A stretch of 64,000 nt of DNA from Whitmania pigra (lineage: Eukaryota; Annelida; Clitellata; Hirudinida; Haemopidae), in NCBI GenBank assembly GCA_021613335.1, contig JAJTWR010000431.1, forward strand, positions 2,108,001 to 2,172,000, written 5' to 3'. The position numbers and the translations under genes are program-made. Numbering within the stretch: position 1 is the first letter of the stretch; every line of letters begins with the position of its first letter. Below are positions 16,605 to 25,383 of the stretch, piece after piece. Under the pieces are notes generated by a model that was not told the origin of the DNA, searched no databases, and saw only the letters and a list, made by a program, of their open reading frames with translations.

Positions 16605-17780
16605 ATGGCTTCAAAGTTTAGTTCGGTGCTGATGGCTTGCATGGTGGTGTCAAGCGTACTCTCTGCAACCAGCTGCTCGTTTCCGGGCCCGAGTGATAGC
16701 GGCACGCTGGATAGCGGCTCGCTGGATGGCGGCTCGCTGGATGGCGGCTCGCTGGATAGCGGTTCAAAGGACAGTGGGGCGGCGGATAGTGGCGCTTCGG
16801 ACAACTGGGTTGTCTCTACCTTAGCTGGGGATGGGACCGAAGGTTTTCAGGACGGGCCAGGGTCAGCCGCACATTTCAATGCGCCAATGGAAATTGCATT
16901 CGATCAGCAGGGCAACTTGTATGTTGCAGATATATATAACCACCGTATTCGAAAAGTGAGTCCAGACGGAGGAGTTTCGACGGTGGCTGGGGATGGCAAA
17001 GAAGGCTACCAAAATGGGCCACCGCTCAGCGCCCAATTCAATCAACCGAACGGTCTCGGGATCGATCTACTGGGCAACATCTATGTTGGAGATTACCTCA
17101 ACCAGCGCATTCGAAAGTATATTCCGGGGGGAGCAGTGTCAACCCTGGCAGGGAGTGGAACTGTTGGGAACAAGGATGGGGTGGGCGAGGCGGCCAGCTT
17201 GAATGGTCCGGTCGGTTTAGCGATAGATAAGGATCGAAATGTCTATGTCTCAGATCATGAGAACCACAGCATCCGAAAAATAACTCCCACTGGTACTACT
17301 ACGACTCTGGCCGGAGCTGGTACCGAGGGGTACCTTGATGGGCAAGGTCCGAATGCCAAATTTAACTTTCCTCGTGCCCTCGTTGTGGACAGTGAGGGTA
17401 ACATCTACGTCGCAGACAGCTATAACCATCGAATTCGGAAGGTATCCTCCTCTGGATACGTTTCAACCTTCGCCGGAACTGGTGATGCGGGTGGCTACTC
17501 CGATGGAACGATCGCGAACGCTCAATTCAATTACCCGTCTGGCATAGCAATGGATGCTGTTGGCAACTTCTATGTTGCCGATGCAGATAACCACCGCATT
17601 CGGAAGATAACCCCGACGGGTGTCGTGTCGACCATAGCCGGGAGTGGCATTGCTGGCATCAAAGATGGATCGGGCACAACCGCTCAGTTCAATTTTCCAC
17701 GCTCAATCGTGCTAGATAAGCAGGGAAATCTCTACGTAAGCGACACCACGAATAATGCGATCCGAAAGATTTCACGTTGA
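16605..17780 (+). CDS. NHL-propeller lipoprotein 5
   Basis: A 391-residue lipoprotein; the lipobox reads SATSC with Cys24, so Ser replaces the usual Gly at -1. The linker is about 45 residues with three consecutive LDGGS or LDSGS units (SLDGGSLDGGSLDSGSKDSG), encoded by near-identical 15-base DNA repeats at about 16710-16765. Six NHL blades follow. The gap to gene 4 is only 71 bases with no clear promoter, so it may share gene 4's transcript. CGGAGAG at 16591-16597 is a good ribosome site for the ATG at 16605. Confidence 0.85.
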   Translation: MASKFSSVLMACMVVSSVLSATSCSFPGPSDSGTLDSGSLDGGSLDGGSLDSGSKDSGAADSGASDNWVVSTLAGDGTEGFQDGPGSAAHFNAPMEIAFDQQGNLYVADIYNHRIRKVSPDGGVSTVAGDGKEGYQNGPPLSAQFNQPNGLGIDLLGNIYVGDYLNQRIRKYIPGGAVSTLAGSGTVGNKDGVGEAASLNGPVGLAIDKDRNVYVSDHENHSIRKITPTGTTTTLAGAGTEGYLDGQGPNAKFNFPRALVVDSEGNIYVADSYNHRIRKVSSSGYVSTFAGTGDAGGYSDGTIANAQFNYPSGIAMDAVGNFYVADADNHRIRKITPTGVVSTIAGSGIAGIKDGSGTTAQFNFPRSIVLDKQGNLYVSDTTNNAIRKISR

Positions 17781-17951
17781 GAGACACAGGTTCGCTCGAT
17801 CGGTTCCGCCCAGCGGGATTTCCTTTGGCCTACTACGAGCTGACACCCTAGATTATTTTTCGGGGAATGTCGGGCATCTGCCGCCCGTTCATCGTGTCAT
17901 GCCCTTTCTTTACCTTGTGACTAGAATTTTGCTATTTTTCATCAGCCGGTC

Positions 17952-17981
17952 TTGACTTCGGGAACACGGCTATCGTATACA
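17952..17981 (+). promoter_or_regulatory. Putative promoter of NHL gene 6
   Basis: TTGACT at 17952-17957 and TATACA at 17976-17981 with an 18-base spacer, about 30 bases before the start at 18010. Confidence 0.5.
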
Positions 17982-18009
17982 AGAGTTGTAAATTTCTCTA
18001 AAGGTGAAA

Positions 18010-19613
18010 ATGTTCGTCAAATCCAGTTGGGCTTTTGTTTTCTTCGTCGTACTCCCATCCTTCCTCGTAGCAACCGGCTGCGCGGGCCCGGTGCCTGAGG
18101 ATAACGGCACTTTAGATAGCGGCTCCAAGGACAGTGGTGCGACTGACAGCGGCTTGGTGGATAGCGGTTCGGTAGACGGCGGTACGCCGGACAGTGGTGT
18201 TCCAGACAGCGGGACGGCAGACAGTGGCACCCAGGACAGTGGCGTTGCGGATAGCGGCTCTCCTGACAGCGGTACGCCGGATAGCGGCATTCCGGACAGC
18301 GGCTTGGTGGATAGCGGTTCGGCAGACGGCGGTACGCCGGACAGTGGTGTTCCAGACAGCGGGACGGCAGACAGTGGCACCCAGGACAGTGGCGTCGCGG
18401 ATAGCGGCTCTCTTGACAGCGGTACGTCGGATAGCGGCATTCCGGACAGCGGCTTGGTGGATAGCGGTTCGGCAGACAGCGGTACGCCGGACAGTGGTGT
18501 CCCAGACAGCGGCGGCGGATAGTGGCTCCCAGGACAGTGGCGTACGCGGATAGTGGCTCTCCTGACAGCGGTACGGCAGACAGCGGCCCTGCGGACGGCG
18601 GCTCATTGGACAGCGGTACGCCGGACAGTGGTATTGCTGACATCTGGGTTGTTTCTACCGTGGCTGGTGGCGGGCTCGCCGGGTACCAGGATGGGCCAGC
18701 TTCGTCCGCCAAATTCGATTCACCACGAGCACTGGCAGTTGATCAGCTAGGCAACATATACGTCTCCGATCCTAACAGCCGTATCAGAATGATTACTCCT
18801 AACGGTGTCGTATCAACCGTAGCTGGTAACGGAACCTCAGGTTTCCAAAATGGTCCACCGCTGAGTGCTAGGTTCAGTTTACCTTTGGGTCTCGCTTTCG
18901 ATCTTCAGAGCAATCTCTACGTTGCAGATTACTTCAACTACCGCGTCCGAAAGTTCACACCGGGGGGGGAAGTATCAACACTGGCAGGGGGTGGAAGTTT
19001 CGGAAACCTAGACGGGAAAGGTGAGTCGGCCAGCTTTCGTTATCCGATCAGCATAGCAACAGATAAGGATGGGAATGTCTATGTCTCTGATGATGGAAAT
19101 ATGAATATCCGAAAAGTGAATCCCAATGGTACTACCACAACTCTAGCCGGGGATGGGACTAGTGGGTACCAAGATGGATTAGGGACGAGCACCAAATTTT
19201 CCGACCCCCGGGGCATCGTTGTGGACAATCAAGGCAACCTATACGTCGTAGACCGTCGGAACCATCGAATTCGGAGGGTGTCACGCACTGGAGATGTGAC
19301 CACTATCGCCGGAACTGGTATTCCCGGATATTCAGATGGACCGGCAGCGACTGCTAAATTCAACTCACCGGTTGGTATAGCGCAAGATGCCGCAGGCAAC
19401 CTCTATGTTGCCGATGTAGCTAACAACCGGATTCGGATGATAACCCCAGCAGGAGTTGTGTCGACCATAGCCGGAGGTAGTACGGCTGGGGTCATAGATG
19501 GAGTCGGCGCAAGTGCTCAGTTCAACAATCCAAACGGGATTGCGATTGATAAAGATGGAAATTTATACGTCGCCGACACAGGTAACAATTCCATCCGGAA
19601 GATTTCCCGCTGA
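18010..19613 (+). pseudogene. NHL-propeller lipoprotein 6, frameshifted inside its Asp-Ser-Gly repeat
   Basis: Reading from ATG 18010 gives a signal peptide, lipobox Cys24 (VATGC) and about 145 linker residues, then a TAG at 18520-18522. The rest of the linker and all six NHL blades continue in another frame to 19613. Compared with the preceding repeat unit there are two small lesions: a 2-base deletion near 18513 and one extra A at 18544. Between them (18514-18543) the DSG pattern sits in the third frame. Everything outside the lesions reads cleanly, so the break is recent, or is a sequencing or assembly slip in low-complexity DNA. As written, only a secreted Asp-Ser-Gly peptide would be made unless translation restarts at GTG 18522. 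Confidence 0.8.
18151..18512 (+). repeat. 150-bp tandem repeat, about 2.4 copies, in NHL gene 6 linker
   Basis: The unit begins with GGCTTGGTGGATAGCGG at 18151, 18301 and 18451, an exact 150-base period. Units one and two differ at only a few bases. Each unit encodes fifty linker residues made of DSG triplets separated by two variable residues. Part of the unit recurs in gene 7 at about 19835-19945. Confidence 0.95.
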
Positions 19614-19644
19614 CGGGTAGAGTTTCGCCTGTCCCGAGGTGGTG

Positions 19645-19674
19645 TTGACATGTGGAATTGTCGTGAGATAAACT
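19645..19674 (+). promoter_or_regulatory. Putative promoter of NHL gene 7
   Basis: TTGACA at 19645-19650, 18-base spacer, TAAACT at 19669-19674. The overlapping GATAAA at 19667-19672 is an alternative -10. Confidence 0.45.
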
Positions 19675-19703
19675 ATCTATAGAAATTTTCTATTGGGATA
19701 ATC

Positions 19704-20993
19704 ATGAGGCATAAAGCAAATTGGGCGTTTGTGTTCTGCATCGCGCTACCTTGCGTCGTCATTGCGGCCGGCTGCATAGACTCGGTGCCAGACGCTAACA
19801 GCAAGTTGGACAGTGGGTTGCGGGATAGCGGGACGCCGGACAGTGGTGTTCCAGACAGCGGGGCGGTGGACAGTGGCACCCAGGACAGTGGCGTTGCGGA
19901 TAGCGGCTCTCCTGACAGCGGTACGCCGGACAGTGGCATTCCGGACAGTGGTACGGTAGACAGCGGTACGCCGGACAGTGGGTTGCGGGATAGCGGGACG
20001 GCCGATAGTGGAGCAGCAGACAATTGGGTTGTTTCTACCTTTGCCGGAGATGGAACCCAAGGGTTTCAGGACGGCCCTGGGGCAAGTGCTAAATTCAATA
20101 AACCTCAACAACTTGCTTTTGATCAGCAGGGCAACCTATACGTTGCAGATAGCTATAACTACCGTATACGAAAGGTGACTCCTGACGGGATAGTGTCAAC
20201 CGCGGCTGGGGATGGTACTCGTGGTTATCAAAACGGCTCACCCCTGAGCGCCAAATTCAAATTACCTTTTGGTATTGCTATCGATATGCAGGATAACATT
20301 TACCTCGCTGACTTCGATGATAACCGCATTCGCAAGTTCATTCCGGGGAACTCAGTGTCAACCCTGGCAGGGAGTGGGACTATGGAGACGCGAGACGGGG
20401 TGGGCGAGGCGGCCAGCATTACTCTGCCGCTTGGCCTAGCGACAGACAGGGAAGGCAATGTTTATGCGGGGGATAACACAAAAAGGATTCGAAAAATAAC
20501 ACCCTCCGGCATCACGACGACTATCGCCGGAGATGGGACCACCGGTTACCTCGACGGCAAAGGTCCGAGCGCCAAATTTAGTTTTTTTGCATCCCTGGCC
20601 GTGGATAGTGAGGGAAACATCTACGTGGCAGATGCCAATAACAATCGAATACGGAAAGTGTCTCTTTCTGGTGATGTGACTACTTACGCCGGGAATGGTA
20701 CCGCTGGATATGTAGATGGCCCCGCCGCAAATGCACAATTTCGTGGTCCGAGGGGTGTTGCGGTAGACGCAGCGGGGAACGTCTATGTCGCCGATTCAGA
20801 TAACAACCGCATCCGAATGATAAACCCGCAGAGGATTGTCTCGACCATAGCCGGGAGTGGCGAGCCTGGGTTCAATAATGGAGTCGGCGCAACCGCTCAG
20901 TTCAACTCACCAATGTGGATTGCAATTGACAAAACTGGGAATTTATACATCAACGACCTTCAAAACAATTCCATCCGGAAGATTTCCCGCTGA
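19704..20993 (+). CDS. NHL-propeller lipoprotein 7
   Basis: A 429-residue lipoprotein with lipobox IAAGC and Cys24, a linker of about 80 residues with regular five-residue DSG units (DSGTPDSGVPDSG), and six NHL blades. The linker DNA shares a long stretch with the 150-base unit of gene 6, pointing to exchange between neighbours. The fourth blade is shortened (AGDNTKRIRK, lacking three or so residues of the usual YVAD-x-x-N-H-x-I-R loop). The ribosome site before ATG 19704 is weak. The stop is 16 bases before ruvX, so transcription from the array could run into ruvX. Confidence 0.85.
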   Translation: MRHKANWAFVFCIALPCVVIAAGCIDSVPDANSKLDSGLRDSGTPDSGVPDSGAVDSGTQDSGVADSGSPDSGTPDSGIPDSGTVDSGTPDSGLRDSGTADSGAADNWVVSTFAGDGTQGFQDGPGASAKFNKPQQLAFDQQGNLYVADSYNYRIRKVTPDGIVSTAAGDGTRGYQNGSPLSAKFKLPFGIAIDMQDNIYLADFDDNRIRKFIPGNSVSTLAGSGTMETRDGVGEAASITLPLGLATDREGNVYAGDNTKRIRKITPSGITTTIAGDGTTGYLDGKGPSAKFSFFASLAVDSEGNIYVADANNNRIRKVSLSGDVTTYAGNGTAGYVDGPAANAQFRGPRGVAVDAAGNVYVADSDNNRIRMINPQRIVSTIAGSGEPGFNNGVGATAQFNSPMWIAIDKTGNLYINDLQNNSIRKISR

Positions 20994-21009
20994 CAGGCAT
21001 TGGGAGAGG

Positions 21010-21465
21010 GTGAGCGTCATCGGACTCGACCTCGGCAGTAAGCGCATCGGCATCGCGGTGTCCGACGAACTTCTCCTCACGGCCCAGCCGCACAGCACGT
21101 TGGTGCGCCGGTCTCTAGCGGGAGACATTCAGTCTCTCGTCGACCTCGCCCGTGAACGCGGCGCAAAGCTCTTTGTCGTCGGTCTACCGCTGAACATGGA
21201 CGGCAGCGAGGGGCAACGGGCGCAAGAAACCCGGAATTTTGCCGCCAAACTCGCCAAAGCGAGCGGGCTCCCTATCGACTTTCAGGACGAGCGCCTCACA
21301 ACCGTGGCTGCAGAGCGGGTGCTCATCTCTGCGGACATGTCGCGAGCGAGGCGGAAACACGCCGTCGATAGGGTAGCTGCGACTCTGATTTTGCAGGCTT
21401 GGCTTGAGACGCATCCGTCCGGCTCCTCGGACCGGTTGTCTTCGGGCGATGAGCCCTCCTCCTGA
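21010..21465 (+). CDS. ruvX: RuvX/YqgF, putative Holliday junction resolvase / pre-16S rRNA nuclease
   Basis: A 151-residue RNase H-fold nuclease. Seen: the first acidic motif IGLDLGSKRIGIAVSD at the start, the central FVVGLPLNMDG motif, and FQDERLTTVAAERVL carrying the conserved DER(L/F)(T/S)T acid. The family is needed for 5' maturation of 16S rRNA in E. coli and was first proposed to resolve Holliday junctions. The start is GTG at 21010. It lies only 16 bases after NHL gene 7. A short match to its first 34 bases is present at 10909-10942. Confidence 0.92.
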   Translation: MSVIGLDLGSKRIGIAVSDELLLTAQPHSTLVRRSLAGDIQSLVDLARERGAKLFVVGLPLNMDGSEGQRAQETRNFAAKLAKASGLPIDFQDERLTTVAAERVLISADMSRARRKHAVDRVAATLILQAWLETHPSGSSDRLSSGDEPSS

Positions 21466-21518
21466 GGGAGTAGCTGGCATCCCTTTTGCTTTCCTCAAGT
21501 GGTCGAGAGGGGGAGGGG

Positions 21519-21803
21519 ATGAGGATAGTGAGCAGAAGGAAGAGAAGCAGGCAACACCGGGCAGAGGCGCTGCCGCCGTATGGACGACTTGCGCTCGCGG
21601 ACGTCATGCGCATCATCCATCATTCGCCGGAGGAGGAGGGGCTCCTGCTCCTCCTCCATCTCCTCATGGAGCGTGGAGAGTGGCGAATTGCGCGAGCGAT
21701 GCAGGAGTACGCGATGAACTGTTTCCCGCGTAGTCCGTGGGGGCAGCGGTTGAGAAGTCAGGAACTCGTGGAGTCCAGCACTCGGGGACAGTCCGCTGCG
21801 TGA
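21519..21803 (+). CDS. Small basic protein of unknown function
   Basis: A 94-residue frame from ATG 21519 behind GGGAGGGG. The first 20 residues are very basic (RRKRSRQHRAE), followed by amphipathic helices (ADVMRIIHHSPEEEGLLLLL, then MERGEWRIARAMQEYAM) that could form a TPR-like pair. Codon use has the local G/C third-position preference. It lies between ruvX and the YeiH-like gene and may be co-transcribed with either. I do not recognise a family. Confidence 0.45.
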   Translation: MRIVSRRKRSRQHRAEALPPYGRLALADVMRIIHHSPEEEGLLLLLHLLMERGEWRIARAMQEYAMNCFPRSPWGQRLRSQELVESSTRGQSAA

Positions 21804-21859
21804 GACGCAGAGGTGGCGACGACTCGGTGAGCAGGGGCAGGAGCCTCGCTGAGTCGTCT

Positions 21860-21876
21860 ACCCCGTGGTACGGGGT
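21860..21876. promoter_or_regulatory. Perfect 7-bp hairpin just before the YeiH-like start
   Basis: ACCCCGT (21860-21866) and ACGGGGT (21870-21876) pair around a three-base loop, ending three bases before the ATG at 21880. The only purine-rich ribosome-site candidate (CGGGG) is inside the stem, so folding could limit initiation. It could also be an operator. Confidence 0.45.
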
Positions 21877-21879
21877 CCT

Positions 21880-22824
21880 ATGTCGGAACAAACGCGGGCC
21901 GTAGCGCAGGCCCTCATCCCCCTGGGGCTGATTGCGGCGCTCACTCCCTGGTGTACGCCGACAGTGGCGCTCATTGCCGGAGTGGCGATTGCGCTGCTCC
22001 TCGGCAATCCTTGGGAAAAGCACACTCGGCTGCTCTCGCGCTATTCGCTCGCCTGGTCGGTCGTTGGCCTCGGAGCGGGCATGGACATCAAGCTGCTCGG
22101 CAAGGTTGGGCTTCAGGGACTCGGGTACACTTTCGCGGGTATCACCTGCACCTTGCTCCTCGGCGCGGCGTTGGGGCGGAAGCTCGGCGTCGCCCGAGAC
22201 ACCCGCGACCTCGTGTCTGTCGGAACCGCAATCTGCGGCGGTAGCGCCATCGCGGCAGTGGCGCCGGTCATCAGAGCGAAGGAGCACGAGGTGTCGATGG
22301 CGCTCGCGATTGTCTTTCTGTTGAATGCGGTCGCACTCGTCATTTTTCCGATGTTGGGGAGATACTTCGGACTCGACCAACGCCAATTCGGGCTATGGGC
22401 GGCGCTCGCCATCCACGACACGAGCTCGGTCGTCGGGGCGGCGGTGCAGTACGGCCCGAAGGCCCTCGAAGTGGCTACCGCAGCGAAGCTCGCGCGGGCA
22501 CTGTGGATAACCCCGGTCGCCTTCTTCTACGCGCGGCTGCGGAAGAGCGAAGGCCAAGGAAAGGTGAAGTGGCCTTGGTTCATCCTCGGCTTCGTTGCGG
22601 CGGCGGCGCTCGCGACCTACGTGCCGGTCCTGCACGAGCCGGGGCACCTCGTGGCCCTCGCTGCTCGCCATGTGCTCACCGCGACACTCTTCCTCATCGG
22701 CCTCAACGTGTCGCGACAGTCACTCGCCTCGCTCGGCTATCGCCCCGCAGCACTTGGCGTGGGGCTCTGGGTGCTCGCCGGCACGGGCACGCTCGTCGCG
22801 TTGAAGTTCGGGCTCATCGCCTAG
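21880..22824 (+). CDS. YeiH/UPF0324 family membrane protein
   Basis: A 314-residue integral membrane protein with about nine or ten hydrophobic segments. The family signature region is clear: SVGTAICGGSAIAAVAPVI in the middle, WAALAIHDTSSVVGAA, and the C-terminal LIGLNVSRQSLASLGYRP. Members of this family (PF03601) are putative sulfate or organosulfonate exporters, for instance beside taurine degradation genes, but the substrate is not established. No sulfur metabolism genes adjoin it here. The stop is seven bases from the convergent TolC-like gene. Confidence 0.88.
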   Translation: MSEQTRAVAQALIPLGLIAALTPWCTPTVALIAGVAIALLLGNPWEKHTRLLSRYSLAWSVVGLGAGMDIKLLGKVGLQGLGYTFAGITCTLLLGAALGRKLGVARDTRDLVSVGTAICGGSAIAAVAPVIRAKEHEVSMALAIVFLLNAVALVIFPMLGRYFGLDQRQFGLWAALAIHDTSSVVGAAVQYGPKALEVATAAKLARALWITPVAFFYARLRKSEGQGKVKWPWFILGFVAAAALATYVPVLHEPGHLVALAARHVLTATLFLIGLNVSRQSLASLGYRPAALGVGLWVLAGTGTLVALKFGLIA

Positions 22825-22831
22825 CTGCGGC

Positions 22832-24157
22832 CTACCGGCCTAACGCTGCCTGGAGCTGCGCTCGGGCATTCGCCAAGTCAAACTGTGCAGTCACCACGTG
22901 GCTCGCGGCGGTCGTGACGGCCAGCCGCGCATCCATCCATTCGAGCATGCTGCCTGCCCCCGCGGTGTAGCGTGCCTCGGCGAGGCGGTATTGCACCTGG
23001 GTGCTCTCGTGCTCTTCGCGGGCGCTCTCAATCGCCTCCAAGCCCGCAGTGATGTTCAGGAGCGCCTGCTGTGCATCGAGGCGCACCTGCAGCCTGGTGA
23101 TGTCGCGTTGGGCTGCGAGCACCGCAAGGCGCGCCCGGTTTTGGGCGACGGCGGCCTCCACGGCGCCTCCTTGCCAGAGGTTCCAATTCAAGGTTGCTCC
23201 CACCGCGAAGTTCGGTGCGAGGCTCGTGAACGAACGCCCGCGGGCATTTCCCGACGCCTGCGCGGAGATGGTGGGCCAGTAGCGGTCCCACGCGCTGTCG
23301 AGGGTCCGACGCTGAGCTTCGAGCTGCGCTTCGAGAGAGGCGAGTTCCGGGCGTGACTTCTCGGCGGCGACCAAGACCTGCTCCAGGGCGAATTGCTCCT
23401 CGGGCAGTGGCTCGGTAGCCGTGTCGACGACTTCGTAGTCGTTGGTGCTGGTGAGCCCTATCGCCTGAATGAGCTTTGCCTTCGCGACCGCGTAGGAGTT
23501 CTTCGCTTGCACGAGCGACAGCTTGGCTTTGGCGAGGTCTGCGCGGCTCTGTGCCAAGTCGATTTCGGGGCGCGAGCCCACGCGCACAAACCCTTCCACT
23601 TGTCGCAAGTGCGCACCGACATTCTCATAGGTGGCCTTGGCGACTTCGAGCAGGTCACGCTGCCCGGCGGCGGCCGCGTAGGCCACCCGCACTCCGAGGG
23701 CGGCGGTCACATAGGCCGTGCGCTCGTCCTGGCGGGCGGCGAGGGCGGAAGCGCGCGCGGCGTCGATGGCGCGGAGCGTCTGACCGAAGTCCCAGATGAG
23801 CTGTTGCACCTGGAGCTGCGCCGACAGGAAGTCGTAGGTGTTGGCGCTGATTGAGCTGGTAGAGGAGATGTTGCTCGGCACCGCACCTGGTGAGGCGGCG
23901 AAGTTGCCCGTCTGGCGAGTGTAGCCGAGCGCGAGCGAAATCTGCGGAAGCCACGGCGCGCGGGCGGCAGCGATATTCGATTCGGACGCCGCCACTTGCT
24001 GACGAGAAACAACGAGCTTCGGTTGGGCCTCCACCATGAGCCGAAGCGCCTCGGCGAGGGTAAGTCGCTCTGGAATCGGCGAGCCAGGCTCGGCGGCAGC
24101 GGCGACAGCGCCGAAGAGCAGGCCCGCACATACTGCACGCACAGAAACCGGACTCAT
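22832..24157 (-). CDS. TolC-family outer-membrane efflux channel
   Basis: A 441-residue outer-membrane factor of tripartite efflux or type I secretion systems. It has a cleavable signal peptide (AVAAAAEPGS) and two repeated blocks of long Ala/Gln-rich helices. Each block has the family hallmark: AARAPWLPQISLALGYTRQT in the first and SAWDRYWPTISAQASGN in the second. It forms a trimeric channel spanning outer membrane and periplasm. The ATG at 24157 overlaps the stop of the MacB-like permease by four bases, so it is the last gene of the macA-macB-tolC operon. Confidence 0.93.
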   Translation of the reverse strand: MSPVSVRAVCAGLLFGAVAAAAEPGSPIPERLTLAEALRLMVEAQPKLVVSRQQVAASESNIAAARAPWLPQISLALGYTRQTGNFAASPGAVPSNISSTSSISANTYDFLSAQLQVQQLIWDFGQTLRAIDAARASALAARQDERTAYVTAALGVRVAYAAAAGQRDLLEVAKATYENVGAHLRQVEGFVRVGSRPEIDLAQSRADLAKAKLSLVQAKNSYAVAKAKLIQAIGLTSTNDYEVVDTATEPLPEEQFALEQVLVAAEKSRPELASLEAQLEAQRRTLDSAWDRYWPTISAQASGNARGRSFTSLAPNFAVGATLNWNLWQGGAVEAAVAQNRARLAVLAAQRDITRLQVRLDAQQALLNITAGLEAIESAREEHESTQVQYRLAEARYTAGAGSMLEWMDARLAVTTAASHVVTAQFDLANARAQLQAALGR

Positions 24158-25383
24158 TCAAACCTCAAAGCGACAATCGGGTCGAGGCGCGAAGCTTTGA
24201 GCGCTGGGTAGAGCCCAAAGCCAATGCCGACCAGCGCCGAGAACCCCGCGGCGAGGAGCGCCACTTGTGGGTCGAGCTGAAGCGGCCACTGAAAGCGCAG
24301 CGAGAGTTGCCTCGCGATGAAGACGCCGAGCCCCATGCCGATGAGTCCGCCCACAAGCGAGAGGGTGAGCGACTCCACGAGGAACTGGGAGAGGACCTGT
24401 TGCGGCGTAGCGCCCACCGCCATGCGCACCCCGATTTCTCGGGTTCGCTCGGTGACCGACACCAGCATGATGTTCATGATGCCGATGCCGCCGACCAGCA
24501 ACGACACGGCGGCGATACTCGCGAGTAGCAGGCTGAGAGTCTGCGCACCTTGCTGCTGGGCGCTTGCGACTTCGGCCAAGTTGCGAATGGAGAAGTCGTC
24601 TTCGACGCCCTGCGGGAGTCGGTGGCGGTCGCGCAAGAGCTCGGTGATTTGTTGCTGCACTCGCTGGGTGCTCGCCCCTGCGCGCGCGGACACCATGATG
24701 ATGCCGCCGATGCGGTCGCCCATCGCCGGTTGAATTCGGGTGCGGAAGGTGCGGTCGGGCATGAGCGCGACGTCGTCGAAGTCCTGTCCGTTCGGGCTCT
24801 GCCCCTTCGGCGCGAGGACGCCGATGACTTGGAATGGCACGCCCCGAATGCGTATCAACTTGCCGACCGGATCCTCCCCGGGGGCAAAGAGATTCTGCGC
24901 CGTCGTTTGCCCAAGGAGCACCACCTTCGCGCCGGACTCGTTGTCGCTCGGGCTCATGGGGTTGCCGCGAGCGACGCCCCAATTTCGGATGGTGAAAAAG
25001 TCTACGGTGGTGCCTTGCACCGAAGTGGACCAGTTGAGCTCCTCGCTCTGGAGCTGGGCGTTGGTCCGCGAAACTGGCGCGGCGGTCGCGACGCCGGGGA
25101 TTTCCTGCTGGATGGCCTTCAAGTCGCCGTAGGTGAGGGTGGGTTGGGAGCCGAATCCGCCGCGAGCCCCGGAGGAAACGTTCGCTCCGGGAATGACGAT
25201 GAGCAGGTTCGTGCCCATGGCGGCGAAGGCCTCCTCGACTTTGCTGCGGGCGCCCTCGCCGATGGCGACCATGGCGATAACAGCCGCGACGCCGATGATG
25301 ATGCCAAGCGCAGTGAGGAAGCTGCGCAGGCCGTTTCTGGCGATGGCACGGACGGAGATTCGGAGGGTATCGAAGAGATTCAC
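24154..25383 (-). CDS. MacB-type ABC transporter permease (FtsX fold)
   Basis: This 409-residue permease has one N-terminal transmembrane helix (LTALGIIIGVAAVIAMVAIGEG), a periplasmic MacB-like core domain of about 220 residues, and three C-terminal helices typical of FtsX-fold mechanotransmission proteins (GIGIMNIMLVSVTERTREIG motif at the second helix). It works with the separate ATPase encoded just upstream, whereas E. coli MacB has both on one chain. MacB-type pumps drive periplasmic substrates, such as macrolides, peptides or siderophores, through TolC. Both ends overlap neighbours by four bases. Confidence 0.93.
   Translation of the reverse strand: MNLFDTLRISVRAIARNGLRSFLTALGIIIGVAAVIAMVAIGEGARSKVEEAFAAMGTNLLIVIPGANVSSGARGGFGSQPTLTYGDLKAIQQEIPGVATAAPVSRTNAQLQSEELNWSTSVQGTTVDFFTIRNWGVARGNPMSPSDNESGAKVVLLGQTTAQNLFAPGEDPVGKLIRIRGVPFQVIGVLAPKGQSPNGQDFDDVALMPDRTFRTRIQPAMGDRIGGIIMVSARAGASTQRVQQQITELLRDRHRLPQGVEDDFSIRNLAEVASAQQQGAQTLSLLLASIAAVSLLVGGIGIMNIMLVSVTERTREIGVRMAVGATPQQVLSQFLVESLTLSLVGGLIGMGLGVFIARQLSLRFQWPLQLDPQVALLAAGFSALVGIGFGLYPALKASRLDPIVALRFE

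Noticed and set aside
18017..18712. Periodic DSG-coding DNA considered as a CRISPR array or structural RNA
   Set aside because: The period is a multiple of the coding triplet pattern, units vary at codon third positions and encode a linker within a lipoprotein. There are no unique spacers and no cas genes.
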